From: [Actinomadura] parvosata subsp. kistnae
GTDB taxonomy: Bacteria; Actinomycetota; Actinomycetes; Streptosporangiales; Streptosporangiaceae
Length of the DNA stretch: 64,000 nucleotides
Direction: 5' to 3'
Assembly: GCF_900323885.1 (NCBI RefSeq)
Contig: NZ_OOHJ01000011.1
Span: forward strand, 124,001-188,000
Under the pieces are notes generated by a model. It saw only the letters and a list, made by a program, of their open reading frames with translations, was not told the origin of the DNA and did not search any database. The position numbers were made by a program, and so were the translations under genes. Of the stretch, positions 9,848 through 17,081 are shown in pieces. Positions within the stretch are counted from its first letter, which is position 1; every line of letters begins with the position of its first letter.

Positions 9848-9944
9848 CCGGTTCAGCGGGGCGGATATGCAGGCCGGTTCAGGGGGAGTGTGAGCGTCCC
9901 CGCTCGTTCGTCGGTGGCGGGCAGCCCTGACCGGCTCAGGCGAG
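9848..9944. repeat. Repeated 3'-end motif of the sulfotransferase gene
   Basis: CCGGTTCAG (9848-9856 and 9874-9882) and CCGGCTCAG (9931-9939) are three copies of the segment containing the sulfotransferase stop codon (TCA on the plus strand at 9936-9938). Two of them lie beyond the gene in the 251-bp gap to the convergent SDR. Nothing else is recognised in that gap. Confidence 0.55.
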
Positions 9945-10817
9945 CGTGCGCAGGCTGGGCCACAGGTTCGCGTCGAGATCGGGGAACTCCTCCAGCAGCC
10001 GGGCGAGGTCGGGGGCGAGTGCCCGCATGAACGCGTCGGTGGTGGCTGGGGAGAGGTCGGGGCGGGTGTAGCTGCGGCCGACCCGCTTGGTGAGCTCGCC
10101 GGCCGAGGGCGCAGCCCGCGGGTCCAGGCCGAGGAAGGTGAAGGTGCGGCGGGCCTGGGCGACGGGGTCGGCGACGCACTGCTCGTACTGCAGGACGAGC
10201 AGTTGCTCGCGGGGGAAGTGGGCGAGCAGCCACTGGAGCTGGCGCCAGTACAGGGAGCGGTGGAACTGGTGGTCGATGACGGCGGCGGGCGGCGCTGAGG
10301 GGGCCCAGGCGTGGTTGTGGCCGAGGGCCGACAGGAGGCGTTCGAGGGGGTCGCGTAGCAGGACGAGCAGTTTGGTGTCCGGGGCGGCGGCGCGCAACAT
10401 CGGCGGGGTCCAGAAGTCGTACATGTAGCGGGGTGTCCATTCGCCCGCGAGGTGGCCGGGCGGGCGGGGGAAGTAGCGGTGGTAGGCGGCCGGGTCGATC
10501 TGCTCGACCTGCCCGTAATGGTCAAAGAAGTGCACTTCCTTGGTGCCGTAGAGACGCCGGTGGAGGGCGGTGATCGGCTCGCCGGCCGGCGGTCGCCTGT
10601 TGCCGTACTGGCGCTGGTGCAGCTCGGCGAGCGTCTCCTCGCTCTGGCCGGCGGGCGGCTCGCGTGGCGTCGCGATGGCGGGATGCCTGGCCAGCACCGC
10701 CCACCACCAGGTCGTGCCCGCCTTCATGGCGCCGACGCCGACGAAGTCGGGTGGCCCCGTCCGCCAGCCGGCGGGGATCTGCGGTGGCAGGGCGGCGGGC
10801 AGGACGTTGCTCAGCAT
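9936..10817 (-). CDS. PAPS-dependent sulfotransferase
   Basis: A 293-aa cytosolic-type sulfotransferase that would transfer sulfate from PAPS to a hydroxyl or amine. The 5'-phosphosulfate loop is seen as VGVGAMKAGTTWWW (about residues 26-39). It is followed by KEVHFFD and the 3'-phosphate site VLLRDPLERLLSALGH (about 151-166). A C-terminal QYEQCVADPVAQARRTFTFLGL block is typical of the family. ATG 10817 has GAGGAG upstream. It is divergent from the cyclodipeptide oxidase/synthase genes across only 106 bases. This makes it a candidate tailoring enzyme for that pathway, but membership is inference. Confidence 0.88.
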   Translation of the reverse strand: MLSNVLPAALPPQIPAGWRTGPPDFVGVGAMKAGTTWWWAVLARHPAIATPREPPAGQSEETLAELHQRQYGNRRPPAGEPITALHRRLYGTKEVHFFDHYGQVEQIDPAAYHRYFPRPPGHLAGEWTPRYMYDFWTPPMLRAAAPDTKLLVLLRDPLERLLSALGHNHAWAPSAPPAAVIDHQFHRSLYWRQLQWLLAHFPREQLLVLQYEQCVADPVAQARRTFTFLGLDPRAAPSAGELTKRVGRSYTRPDLSPATTDAFMRALAPDLARLLEEFPDLDANLWPSLRTLA

Positions 10818-10923
10818 CTCGGCTCCTCTCCGCGGGCGTTCTCCGCGAGATGCGCCCTTTGAGGGTATGCTACTCTATGTAGTCAAATAATTGCTATCTG
10901 TAGCGTTTGGCGTGAGGAAGGTC

Positions 10924-11466
10924 ATGGACGAGGGGACCCCCGACGCTCTCCGGATGCTGCTCACCCGCACGGTCGTGCGGCAGTTCACCGATCGTCCCGT
11001 CGGCGACGAGCTGGTCGAGCTGATGCTGGAGGCGATGGTGGCCGCGCCGTCGGCCTCCAACCGGCAGGCGTGGGCCTTCGTCGCCGTCCGCGATCCCCGT
11101 ACGCTGCGGCTGGTCACGGCCTTCTCCCCCGGCGTCATCGACCGTCCGCCGCTGCTCGTCGCGGCCTGCTTCGACCGCTCCCGTACGGCCCGCCGCCGCC
11201 CAGGCCCGTGGGACGAGGGGCTGCTGTGCGTGGCCATGGCGGTCCAGAACCTGCTGCTGGCCGCGCACGCCCTCGGGCTGGGCGCATGCCCGGTCGCCAG
11301 CTTCCGCGCGGGCCCGGTGCGGCGGCTGCTCGGTCTGCCCGCGCACATCGACCCCGTGCTGCTCGTCCCCGTCGGCCATCCCGCCAGGCTGCCCACGCGA
11401 GCGCCCCGGCGCGACCAGAAAGAGGTGATAAGTCATGACTTCTGGGGCCGCCATGACCGCGCGTGA
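10924..11466 (+). CDS. albA: Cyclodipeptide oxidase subunit A (AlbA-like)
   Basis: A 180-aa nitroreductase-fold flavoprotein. ATG 10924 is chosen because GAGGAAG ends six bases before it. FMN-binding features include LLTRTVVRQFTDRPV, APSASNRQAWAFVAV and the later GLGACPVASFR. On its own it would be called a nitroreductase. The overlapping AlbB-like gene and the AlbC-like synthase identify it as the flavin subunit of a cyclodipeptide oxidase, which makes alpha-beta double bonds in diketopiperazines with oxygen as acceptor. In the albonoursin system such A and B subunits form a large assembly. The upstream 106 bases are AT-rich and probably hold a divergent promoter. Confidence 0.88.
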   Translation: MDEGTPDALRMLLTRTVVRQFTDRPVGDELVELMLEAMVAAPSASNRQAWAFVAVRDPRTLRLVTAFSPGVIDRPPLLVAACFDRSRTARRRPGPWDEGLLCVAMAVQNLLLAAHALGLGACPVASFRAGPVRRLLGLPAHIDPVLLVPVGHPARLPTRAPRRDQKEVISHDFWGRHDRA

Positions 11467-11764
11467 GATCGGCGAAGAGCTCCTCCTGCTCGCCGCCTAC
11501 CTGCTCAGCAGCGGCCGCGGCCTGCTCGACGAACCCGCCGCGTACGGCCCGCTGCGCTGCCTCGACGCCGCCCGCCGCGTCCTGGCCCTCGCGATCAGGG
11601 CGGGAGCGGGAAACGAGGACGTCGCCGCCCTCCGCGCCGAGCTGGACGACGTCATGTGCGGGGCCATGACCGAACGCGACCTCGACCACTTCCTCGACCA
11701 CCTGTGCGAGAGGCTGGGGGCCTTGCTCCATGAGTCCGACCTCATCCAGACCACCCGAGGGTGA
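11435..11764 (+). CDS. albB: Cyclodipeptide oxidase subunit B (AlbB-like)
   Basis: A 109-aa helical protein starting at ATG 11435, ten bases after GAGGTGA, and overlapping the oxidase A gene by 32 bases. The segment GEELLLLAAYLLSSGRGLLDEPAAYGPLRCLDAARR closely resembles the small subunit AlbB of the Streptomyces noursei cyclodipeptide oxidase, as recalled. It has no catalytic motif of its own; the family role is to complete the active oxidase complex. The overlaps with both neighbours imply translational coupling and fixed stoichiometry. An alternative in-frame start is ATG 11453. Confidence 0.88.
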   Translation: MTSGAAMTAREIGEELLLLAAYLLSSGRGLLDEPAAYGPLRCLDAARRVLALAIRAGAGNEDVAALRAELDDVMCGAMTERDLDHFLDHLCERLGALLHESDLIQTTRG

Positions 11765-12530
11765 CCCGCTCGTCCTCGACGCGCGGCCGTACACGCCTGC
11801 CTGCGGAAAGCTCCTCGCGCGAGGGGAGCACGCGTTGATCGGCGTGAGCGCGAACAACGGCTACTTCACCCAGCGGCGGCTCACGGCCCTGCTGGAATGG
11901 GCGTGGCGGCGTTTCGCCACCATCGACGTCGTCTACGCCGACCTGCACCTCGACAGCATGCTCGTCGCGGCCGGTTACCCGCCGCACAAGGCTCCGGCTC
12001 GCGCGGCCAGGGCCGTACGCGACACTCGGCGCCGCATCAGGCGCGCGGTCGAGTCCATCGAGGCTGTCAGGGTGCCTGAGGTGATCGGCACAGCGGGGGT
12101 GGTGGGGGCGACCGGTTCGGTGGGGACGGTCGGGGTGCGCGGTGCGACCATGGCCCGGGTGCGGGTGAGGTCCCTGTCGCAGTGTGTGGAGCTGCCCGGC
12201 TATCGGGCTGTGCGCCGGCGGCTCGAGGACGTGGCCGCCAGGGACGAGCGCGTCGGGCGGGCCTGTGAGGACCATGTGCGTCACGTCCTGCGGGCCCAGA
12301 ACGGCGGTGCGCCGCCGCCGGGCAGGGAGGCGGAGATGGTGCGGGCGGGGCTCGCCTACCTGTGGGCGGAGCTGCCCACCCTGTTCAACACGCCTGAGGT
12401 CTTCGGTGTCCCGTCGTCCGTGCTCTGCTACCACAAGACGATGCCGGTGCTGCACAGCCTGTACGGCGCCACCGCGATCCGCCACGAGGCGCAGGGGTAC
12501 GTCGTGGTCCGGCCCCGCGACCCGGCATGA
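11730..12530 (+). CDS. albC: tRNA-dependent cyclodipeptide synthase (AlbC-like)
   Basis: A 266-aa cyclodipeptide synthase that would use two aminoacyl-tRNAs to make a diketopiperazine. The nucleophile motif is HALIGVSANNGYF with Ser40. Tyr210 and Glu214 (YLWAE) and Tyr234 (SSVLCYH) have the same mutual spacing as Tyr178, Glu182 and Tyr202 of AlbC. Asn three residues after the serine suggests the NYQ subfamily. Compared with AlbC there is a 29-residue Val/Gly/Thr-rich insertion at about 113-141. The gene overlaps oxidase B by 35 bases and the glycosyltransferase by 4. The two amino acids used cannot be read reliably from the sequence. Confidence 0.95.
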   Translation: MSPTSSRPPEGDPLVLDARPYTPACGKLLARGEHALIGVSANNGYFTQRRLTALLEWAWRRFATIDVVYADLHLDSMLVAAGYPPHKAPARAARAVRDTRRRIRRAVESIEAVRVPEVIGTAGVVGATGSVGTVGVRGATMARVRVRSLSQCVELPGYRAVRRRLEDVAARDERVGRACEDHVRHVLRAQNGGAPPPGREAEMVRAGLAYLWAELPTLFNTPEVFGVPSSVLCYHKTMPVLHSLYGATAIRHEAQGYVVVRPRDPA

Positions 12531-13849
12531 GCGGCCGGCCGATGCGGGTCCTGTGCACGGTGACCGGCTCCCGCTCGCACATCCACGCCCTGCGTCCCCT
12601 CGCCCGCGCGCTGGCCGACGCCGGGCACGACGTGCTGATCGCCACCACCGCCGACCTCGCGCACGCCTCCGCTGCCACCGCCGGCCCCGCTCACGTCCTC
12701 GGCGCCGTCGGCCTCGAAAACGCGATCGGCGCCGGGCCGCGGGTTGTCGCCTGTCTGCCGGATCTGCAGGCGTTCATCCGGGACAGCGGGCGCTCGCCAG
12801 GGCCGCCCGGCCGCGCCGGCGAGGATCCGTGGCCGCCCTTCATCCTGGACATGCTGGCAGGGACGACCGACACCGCGTGGCCCGCGTTACTGGCCGTCGC
12901 GGAGGGTTGGCGGCCCGATGTGATCGTGCGTGACGGGATGGATCTCGCCGGGATTCTGGTGGCCGAGCGGCTCGGCGTGCCGCACCTGTCCATGCCGTCG
13001 GGCACCGCGAACGTCCTGCCGCCCGCGTCCGTCCTGTCCGCGCTGAACCGGCTCCGCGCCGCAGCGGGGTTGCCCGCCTGCGACGACCCGCGTTCCGTGG
13101 CGCCCTGTGGTCGCATCGACTACGTGCCCGAGCACTACTCCTTCGCCTGCCACCGGATCCCGGCGCTGCGCTACCGTCAGCCGCTCGACCGGGATCCGGC
13201 GGCCGTCCTGCCCGCGTGGGTGACTGGGGCGGCACCCGGTCGGCCGCTGGTTTACGCCGCGATCGGCAGCACGGCGCGCGAGGTCGCCAGCGGCCACAAG
13301 CCCTCGCCGGCACGGGAGGTCGCAGCCACCGACGAGCCCTCACCGGCACGGGAGGTTGCCGCCGCCCACGGGCCCTCCTCCGGCTTCCCTCACCCCGAAC
13401 GGGCGTTGCGCGCGCTGATCGAGGGTTTGTCCCTGCTGCCGTGCACGGCCGTCGTCGCCACGGGTGGCGTGCCGCTCGGCGACATACGGGCGGCGCCGCA
13501 CGTCCATCTGGCCGAGTGGGTCCCGCAGCCGCTGCTGCTGGAGTGCGCCGACCTGTTCGTCACGCACGGCGGCTACAACAGCGTCCGCGAGGCCATGCGC
13601 ACGGCGACCCCGATGGTGGTCCTGCCGCTGTTCGGTGACCAGCCGCACAATGCGCGCCGCGTGGCGGCGCTGCGGCTGGGGTGTCAGGCCGGCGGGCAGA
13701 GCGGGGAGGCGGTGGCCGCCGCGTGCCGCGCCGTGCTGAGCGACCGGTCCGTCCAGGGTGTGGCGCGTGCGGCACGGCTGGCCATGCTCACGCTGCCGGG
13801 CGTCGAACAGGTGGTGGCCGATCTGGAACGGCTCGTACGCGAGCGTTGA
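12527..13849 (+). CDS. GT1-family glycosyltransferase (macrolide/UGT type)
   Basis: A 440-aa GT-B fold glycosyltransferase. The start ATG overlaps the synthase stop (ATGA). The acceptor half begins MRVLCTVTGSRSHIHALRPLARALADAGHDV. The donor half carries VHLAEWVPQPLLLECADLFVTHGGYNSVREAM and PLFGDQPHNARRV, the nucleotide-sugar signature. A linker at about 252-288 consists of three 12-residue repeats (EVASGHKPSPAR and variants). The tight coupling to the synthase argues that the substrate is the (dehydro)diketopiperazine or a hydroxylated derivative. The sugar donor is unknown, as no sugar biosynthesis genes adjoin. Confidence 0.9.
   Translation: MSGRPMRVLCTVTGSRSHIHALRPLARALADAGHDVLIATTADLAHASAATAGPAHVLGAVGLENAIGAGPRVVACLPDLQAFIRDSGRSPGPPGRAGEDPWPPFILDMLAGTTDTAWPALLAVAEGWRPDVIVRDGMDLAGILVAERLGVPHLSMPSGTANVLPPASVLSALNRLRAAAGLPACDDPRSVAPCGRIDYVPEHYSFACHRIPALRYRQPLDRDPAAVLPAWVTGAAPGRPLVYAAIGSTAREVASGHKPSPAREVAATDEPSPAREVAAAHGPSSGFPHPERALRALIEGLSLLPCTAVVATGGVPLGDIRAAPHVHLAEWVPQPLLLECADLFVTHGGYNSVREAMRTATPMVVLPLFGDQPHNARRVAALRLGCQAGGQSGEAVAAACRAVLSDRSVQGVARAARLAMLTLPGVEQVVADLERLVRER
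13280..13387 (+). repeat. 36-bp in-frame repeat in the glycosyltransferase
   Basis: Units beginning GAGGT at 13280, 13316 and 13352 have a 36-bp period and encode three 12-aa copies (EVASGHKPSPAR, EVAATDEPSPAR, EVAAAHGPSSGF) in the interdomain region. Confidence 0.9.
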
Positions 13850-13988
13850 CTCACCGACCCGAACGGCGCCCAGCCGGCCGACCGGCACAAGACCGCGTTG
13901 CGAAGCACGCCCCACACCGCGGGCCGCAGCACCGATGTCAACCTTTGGCCGACGCGCGCGCCGCGCCCCTACTGGGACGCTGAGAACC

Positions 13989-14696
13989 ATGATCGAAATC
14001 ACCGGTCTGACCAAATACCACGGCGGAAGAGCCGCCATCCAGGACGTCTCGTTCGCCGTCCGCCCCGGCCGCGTCACAGGTTTCCTCGGCCCCAACGGCG
14101 CGGGCAAGTCCTCCACGCTGCGCATCCTGCTCGGCCTGGACCGCGCCGACGCGGGCTCCGCGCTCATCGGCGGCAGGCCGTACCGTGAGCTGCGCGATCC
14201 GCTGCGCACAGTCGGCTCGCTGCTGGAAGGCAGCGGCGCCCACCGGTCCAGGACGGCGCGCGCCCACCTGGGGTGGGTGGCGCACAGCAACGGCATCCCC
14301 AAGCGGCGGGTGGGTGAGGTGCTGGAGCAGGTGGGGCTGGCGGACGCGGCCGGCAGGCGGGTCGGCGGGTTCTCGCTGGGGATGGGGCAGCGGCTCGGTA
14401 TGGCCGCCGCGCTGCTGGGTGAGCCGGCCGTGCTGGTGCTGGACGAGCCGGTCAACGGCCTCGACCCGGACGGGATCCGGTGGATCCGCCGGCTGCTCAG
14501 GGAGTACGCCGCCGACGGGCGTACGGTGCTGCTGTCCAGCCATCTCATGAGCGAGATGGCGGAGACCGCGGACGACCTGGTGGTGATCAGCGCGGGACGG
14601 GTGATCGCCGCCGGCCCGCTCGCCGAGGTCACCGCCGGGCACGCCTCGCTCGAAGAGGCCTTCTTCGCGCTCACCGACGCCGCGAGCGGGCGATGA
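13989..14696 (+). CDS. ABC-2 type exporter, ATP-binding subunit
   Basis: A 235-aa ATPase of the drug-export (DrrA/CcmA) type. Walker A is GPNGAGKSS, the signature is FSLGMGQRLG, Walker B is VLVLDEPVNGLDPDG, and the switch histidine is SSHLMSE. It starts at ATG 13989, 139 bases after the glycosyltransferase, and its stop overlaps the next start (ATGA). With the two permease genes it forms a complete exporter, plausibly for the product of the cyclodipeptide cluster or for self-protection; this link rests on position. Confidence 0.93.
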   Translation: MIEITGLTKYHGGRAAIQDVSFAVRPGRVTGFLGPNGAGKSSTLRILLGLDRADAGSALIGGRPYRELRDPLRTVGSLLEGSGAHRSRTARAHLGWVAHSNGIPKRRVGEVLEQVGLADAAGRRVGGFSLGMGQRLGMAAALLGEPAVLVLDEPVNGLDPDGIRWIRRLLREYAADGRTVLLSSHLMSEMAETADDLVVISAGRVIAAGPLAEVTAGHASLEEAFFALTDAASGR

Positions 14697-15475
14697 GCGG
14701 CTACGGCGCGGTCGGCGCCGAGCTGCGCAAGCTCGTCACGCTCCCCTCGGCCCTGGTCGCCACCGCTCTGGGCACCGTGTTCACGCTCGGCGTCACCGCC
14801 ATGTCCGTCGGACGGCTGCGCGACCGGCTCGACGCGGGCGCCCCCGACGACGGCTCCCGCCTCGACCTCGCGCTGAACATGAGCGCCCCGGGCGTGATCA
14901 GCGTGATCGTCCTGGGCATTGTGATCATCAGCAGTGAGTACGCCGTCAACGGCAAGGACGCGGGCGGCGGCCGTCAGATCCCCGTCACGCTCACCGCCGT
15001 CCCGCGGCGCGGCAGGCTGCTCGCCGCCAAGGCCGTCGCGCTGGTCCTGGCCAGTGGCGCCGTCGCGGCCGTCACCATCGGCGGCGCGATCCTGATGTCC
15101 CGGGTCATGCTGGGTGACCGCGGCACCCCGATGGGCGAGGTGGTGGCGGCGCTCGGGTGGCGGCCGGCCGGGGCGGTGGCGTACTGGGTGCTCACGGCGT
15201 TGATCGCGTTCGCCGTCACGGTCATGACGCGCAGCGGCATCGTCCCCATGGTGGCCTTCATCGCGAACACCACTCTCGTCTCGGTCACGTTCCTGCTCAC
15301 CAAGGTGACCCCGCTGGCCAGGTACCTGCCGGACGTCGCGGGCGCGCAGATGTTCGCCACCGGGTACCCCGCCGAGTCGATGGTCGAGCCGCTGACCGGC
15401 GCGTTCGTCATGGCGGGCTGGGCGGTCGCGCTTCTCGCGGTCGCCGTCACAGTCTTCCTGCGCAGGGACGCGTGA
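14693..15475 (+). CDS. ABC-2 type exporter, permease subunit 1
   Basis: A 260-aa integral membrane protein with about six hydrophobic segments. The region IVIISSEYAVNGKDAGGGRQIPVTLTAVPRRGRLLAAKAVAL is the conserved ABC-2 permease coupling region. It overlaps the ATPase gene by four bases (ATGA) and the next permease by one (TGATG). It ends FLRRDA, similar to the end of the second permease (FIRRDA), so the two are diverged paralogues that probably form a heterodimer. Confidence 0.9.
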   Translation: MSGYGAVGAELRKLVTLPSALVATALGTVFTLGVTAMSVGRLRDRLDAGAPDDGSRLDLALNMSAPGVISVIVLGIVIISSEYAVNGKDAGGGRQIPVTLTAVPRRGRLLAAKAVALVLASGAVAAVTIGGAILMSRVMLGDRGTPMGEVVAALGWRPAGAVAYWVLTALIAFAVTVMTRSGIVPMVAFIANTTLVSVTFLLTKVTPLARYLPDVAGAQMFATGYPAESMVEPLTGAFVMAGWAVALLAVAVTVFLRRDA

Positions 15476-16347
15476 TGAGCAACCATCCGTGGAACACCGT
15501 GGCGGCGGAGCTGGCCAAGCTGCGCACGCTCCCCGCCGTCCTCGTCACGATCGCCGTCACCGTCGTCGTCGCCGCCGGGCTCGGCGCGGCCCTGGCCGCC
15601 GCGCCGTCCGACCGGCCGCTCGGCGCGGTGGACGCGGCGCTGCACGCCGTCGACTACGCCCAGACGGGGCTCCTCGTGCTGGGGGTGCTGGCCGTCGCCT
15701 CCGAGTACGCCGGCAGCCAGGCCCGCACCACCCTCACCGCCGTCCCGGGCCGGTTGCTGCTGATGGCCGGGAAGGTGACCGCCTATCTGATCACGGGGGG
15801 CATGACGGCGCTGCTCACCGTGGCGGCGGCCCTCACCGGTGCCATGATCGTGCATGGTGGCGGCCTGGTGCGCGATGACGGCCGGCTGGACAGTGGCGGC
15901 CCGGTGGGCGGTGGCGGCTCGGTGGGCGATGATGGCCCGGTGGGCGGTGGCGGCCTGGCGGACGGTGCTGGCCTGGTGAATGGTGGCGGCCTGGCGGACG
16001 GTGGCGGCCTGGTGAGTGGTGGCGGCCTGGTGGGTGGTGAGGATGTGGCGGTGCTGTTGCGTGCCGCCGCGTACCTCGTGCTGATCGGGCTGCTCGCGCT
16101 GGCCGTGGCCGCCCTCGTCAGGGACGCCGTCGCCGCGTCCGCCGTGGTGCTGGCGCTCGTCCTCGTGCTGCCGCCGGTCCTGGCCGGCGTCACCTCGCTG
16201 GCCGGGTACCTGCCGGGTGCGGCCGGTGCCCGCCTGTACCAGGCGGGGGCGGGGCTGAGCCCGTTCGAGGGCGGGCTGGTGCTGGGGTGTTGGCTCGCCG
16301 CCGCCCTGGCGGTCGCCGCGATCTCCTTCATCCGGCGGGACGCCTAA
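15475..16347 (+). CDS. ABC-2 type exporter, permease subunit 2, with Gly-rich loop repeat
   Basis: A 290-aa permease paralogous to its neighbour (SEYAGSQARTTLTAVPGRLLLMAGKVTAYL). Between two hydrophobic segments it carries about ten 6-residue repeats of the type GGGLVS/GGGLAD (residues about 128-188), encoded by an 18-bp tandem repeat at 15856-16038. This insertion is absent from permease 1. The last four codons (GGG ACG CCT-like, RDA stop) are the first unit of the 17-bp array that fills the gap to the convergent HxlR gene. Confidence 0.88.
   Translation: MSNHPWNTVAAELAKLRTLPAVLVTIAVTVVVAAGLGAALAAAPSDRPLGAVDAALHAVDYAQTGLLVLGVLAVASEYAGSQARTTLTAVPGRLLLMAGKVTAYLITGGMTALLTVAAALTGAMIVHGGGLVRDDGRLDSGGPVGGGGSVGDDGPVGGGGLADGAGLVNGGGLADGGGLVSGGGLVGGEDVAVLLRAAAYLVLIGLLALAVAALVRDAVAASAVVLALVLVLPPVLAGVTSLAGYLPGAAGARLYQAGAGLSPFEGGLVLGCWLAAALAVAAISFIRRDA
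15856..16038 (+). repeat. 18-bp in-frame repeat in permease 2
   Basis: About ten copies of an 18-bp unit related to GGTGGCGGCCTGGYG keep the reading frame and encode a Gly-rich 6-aa repeat in a predicted loop between membrane segments. Confidence 0.9.
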
Positions 16348-16504
16348 GGTCAAGGGACGGCTAAGGCCGCAGGACGGCTAAGGCCGCAGGACGGCTAGGG
16401 CCACGGGACGGCAAGGTCGCGGGACGCCTCAGGTCGCGGGACGGCCAAGGCCACGGACGCCTGAGGTCGCGGGACGGCTAATGTCGCCGGACGCCTGAGG
16501 TTAG
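16337..16504. repeat. 17-bp tandem array, ten copies, spanning the gap between two convergent genes
   Basis: GGGACGSCT-type units start at 16337, 16354, 16371, 16388, 16405, 16421, 16438, 16454, 16471 and 16488. The first unit is the coding end of permease 2 and the last abuts the HxlR stop codon (16501-16503). The whole intergenic gap is therefore made of this one unit. Confidence 0.95.
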
Positions 16505-16881
16505 GTGTCGAAGCGATGGCGGGCGGACTCGATGTGGCTCAGGTGCTCGTGCGTCCAGTCGCAGATCAGATCGACCGTCGCCCGCAGGGCGCGCCCCGGC
16601 CCGGTGAGGGTGTACTCGACGCGTGGCGGCACCGTCGGGTGCACCGTCCGCTCGGCCAGGCCGTTGCGCTCCAGCATGCGCAGGTTCTGGGTGAGCATCT
16701 TGTGGCTGATGCCCTCGACCTGGTCCCGCAGCTCGCTGAAGCGCAGCGTGCGGTCGCCGAGGGTCTCGATGATGAGCAGCGCCCACTTGTTGGCGACGTC
16801 GGAGAAGATCTCCCGCGCCAGGGAGTCGGCCCGCCGCAGGTCCGCTTCGTCGTACAGGGCGCTGGCCTGCTTGCTCCCCAT
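16501..16881 (-). CDS. HxlR-family regulator
   Basis: A 126-aa winged-helix regulator of the HxlR/MarR-like family: IFSDVANKWALLIIETLGDRTLRFSELRDQVEGISHKMLTQNLRMLERNGLAERTVHPTVPPRVEYTLT. It lacks the usual N-terminal sensing cysteine, so it is not an obvious redox sensor. It converges on the exporter genes and is divergent from the large secreted protein at 17082, which is the more likely immediate target. A role in the cyclodipeptide cluster is possible but unsupported. Confidence 0.88.
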   Translation of the reverse strand: MGSKQASALYDEADLRRADSLAREIFSDVANKWALLIIETLGDRTLRFSELRDQVEGISHKMLTQNLRMLERNGLAERTVHPTVPPRVEYTLTGPGRALRATVDLICDWTHEHLSHIESARHRFDT

Positions 16882-17081
16882 GAGGTCCTCCGTCAGGTAC
16901 GTTCTGCCACGTCGGCCCTCACTCTCCTACGGTTTCCCGGTAACCGCAAGAGAGCACGGAAGCGGCTGTGGATTCGATCTTCTGCCGGAGTTACCGTCAC
17001 AAGCGCTGAACCCGGTGCTGAATGTGCGGATCGTACCGGTGCGCCCGAGTGGCTTCCCAGACGATCGAGTCGAGGTCCGGC

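Noticed and set aside
10924..11466. Calling the first gene of the cyclodipeptide cluster an ordinary nitroreductase.
   Set aside because: The overlapping AlbB-like gene and adjoining AlbC-like synthase make the oxidase A subunit the better reading.
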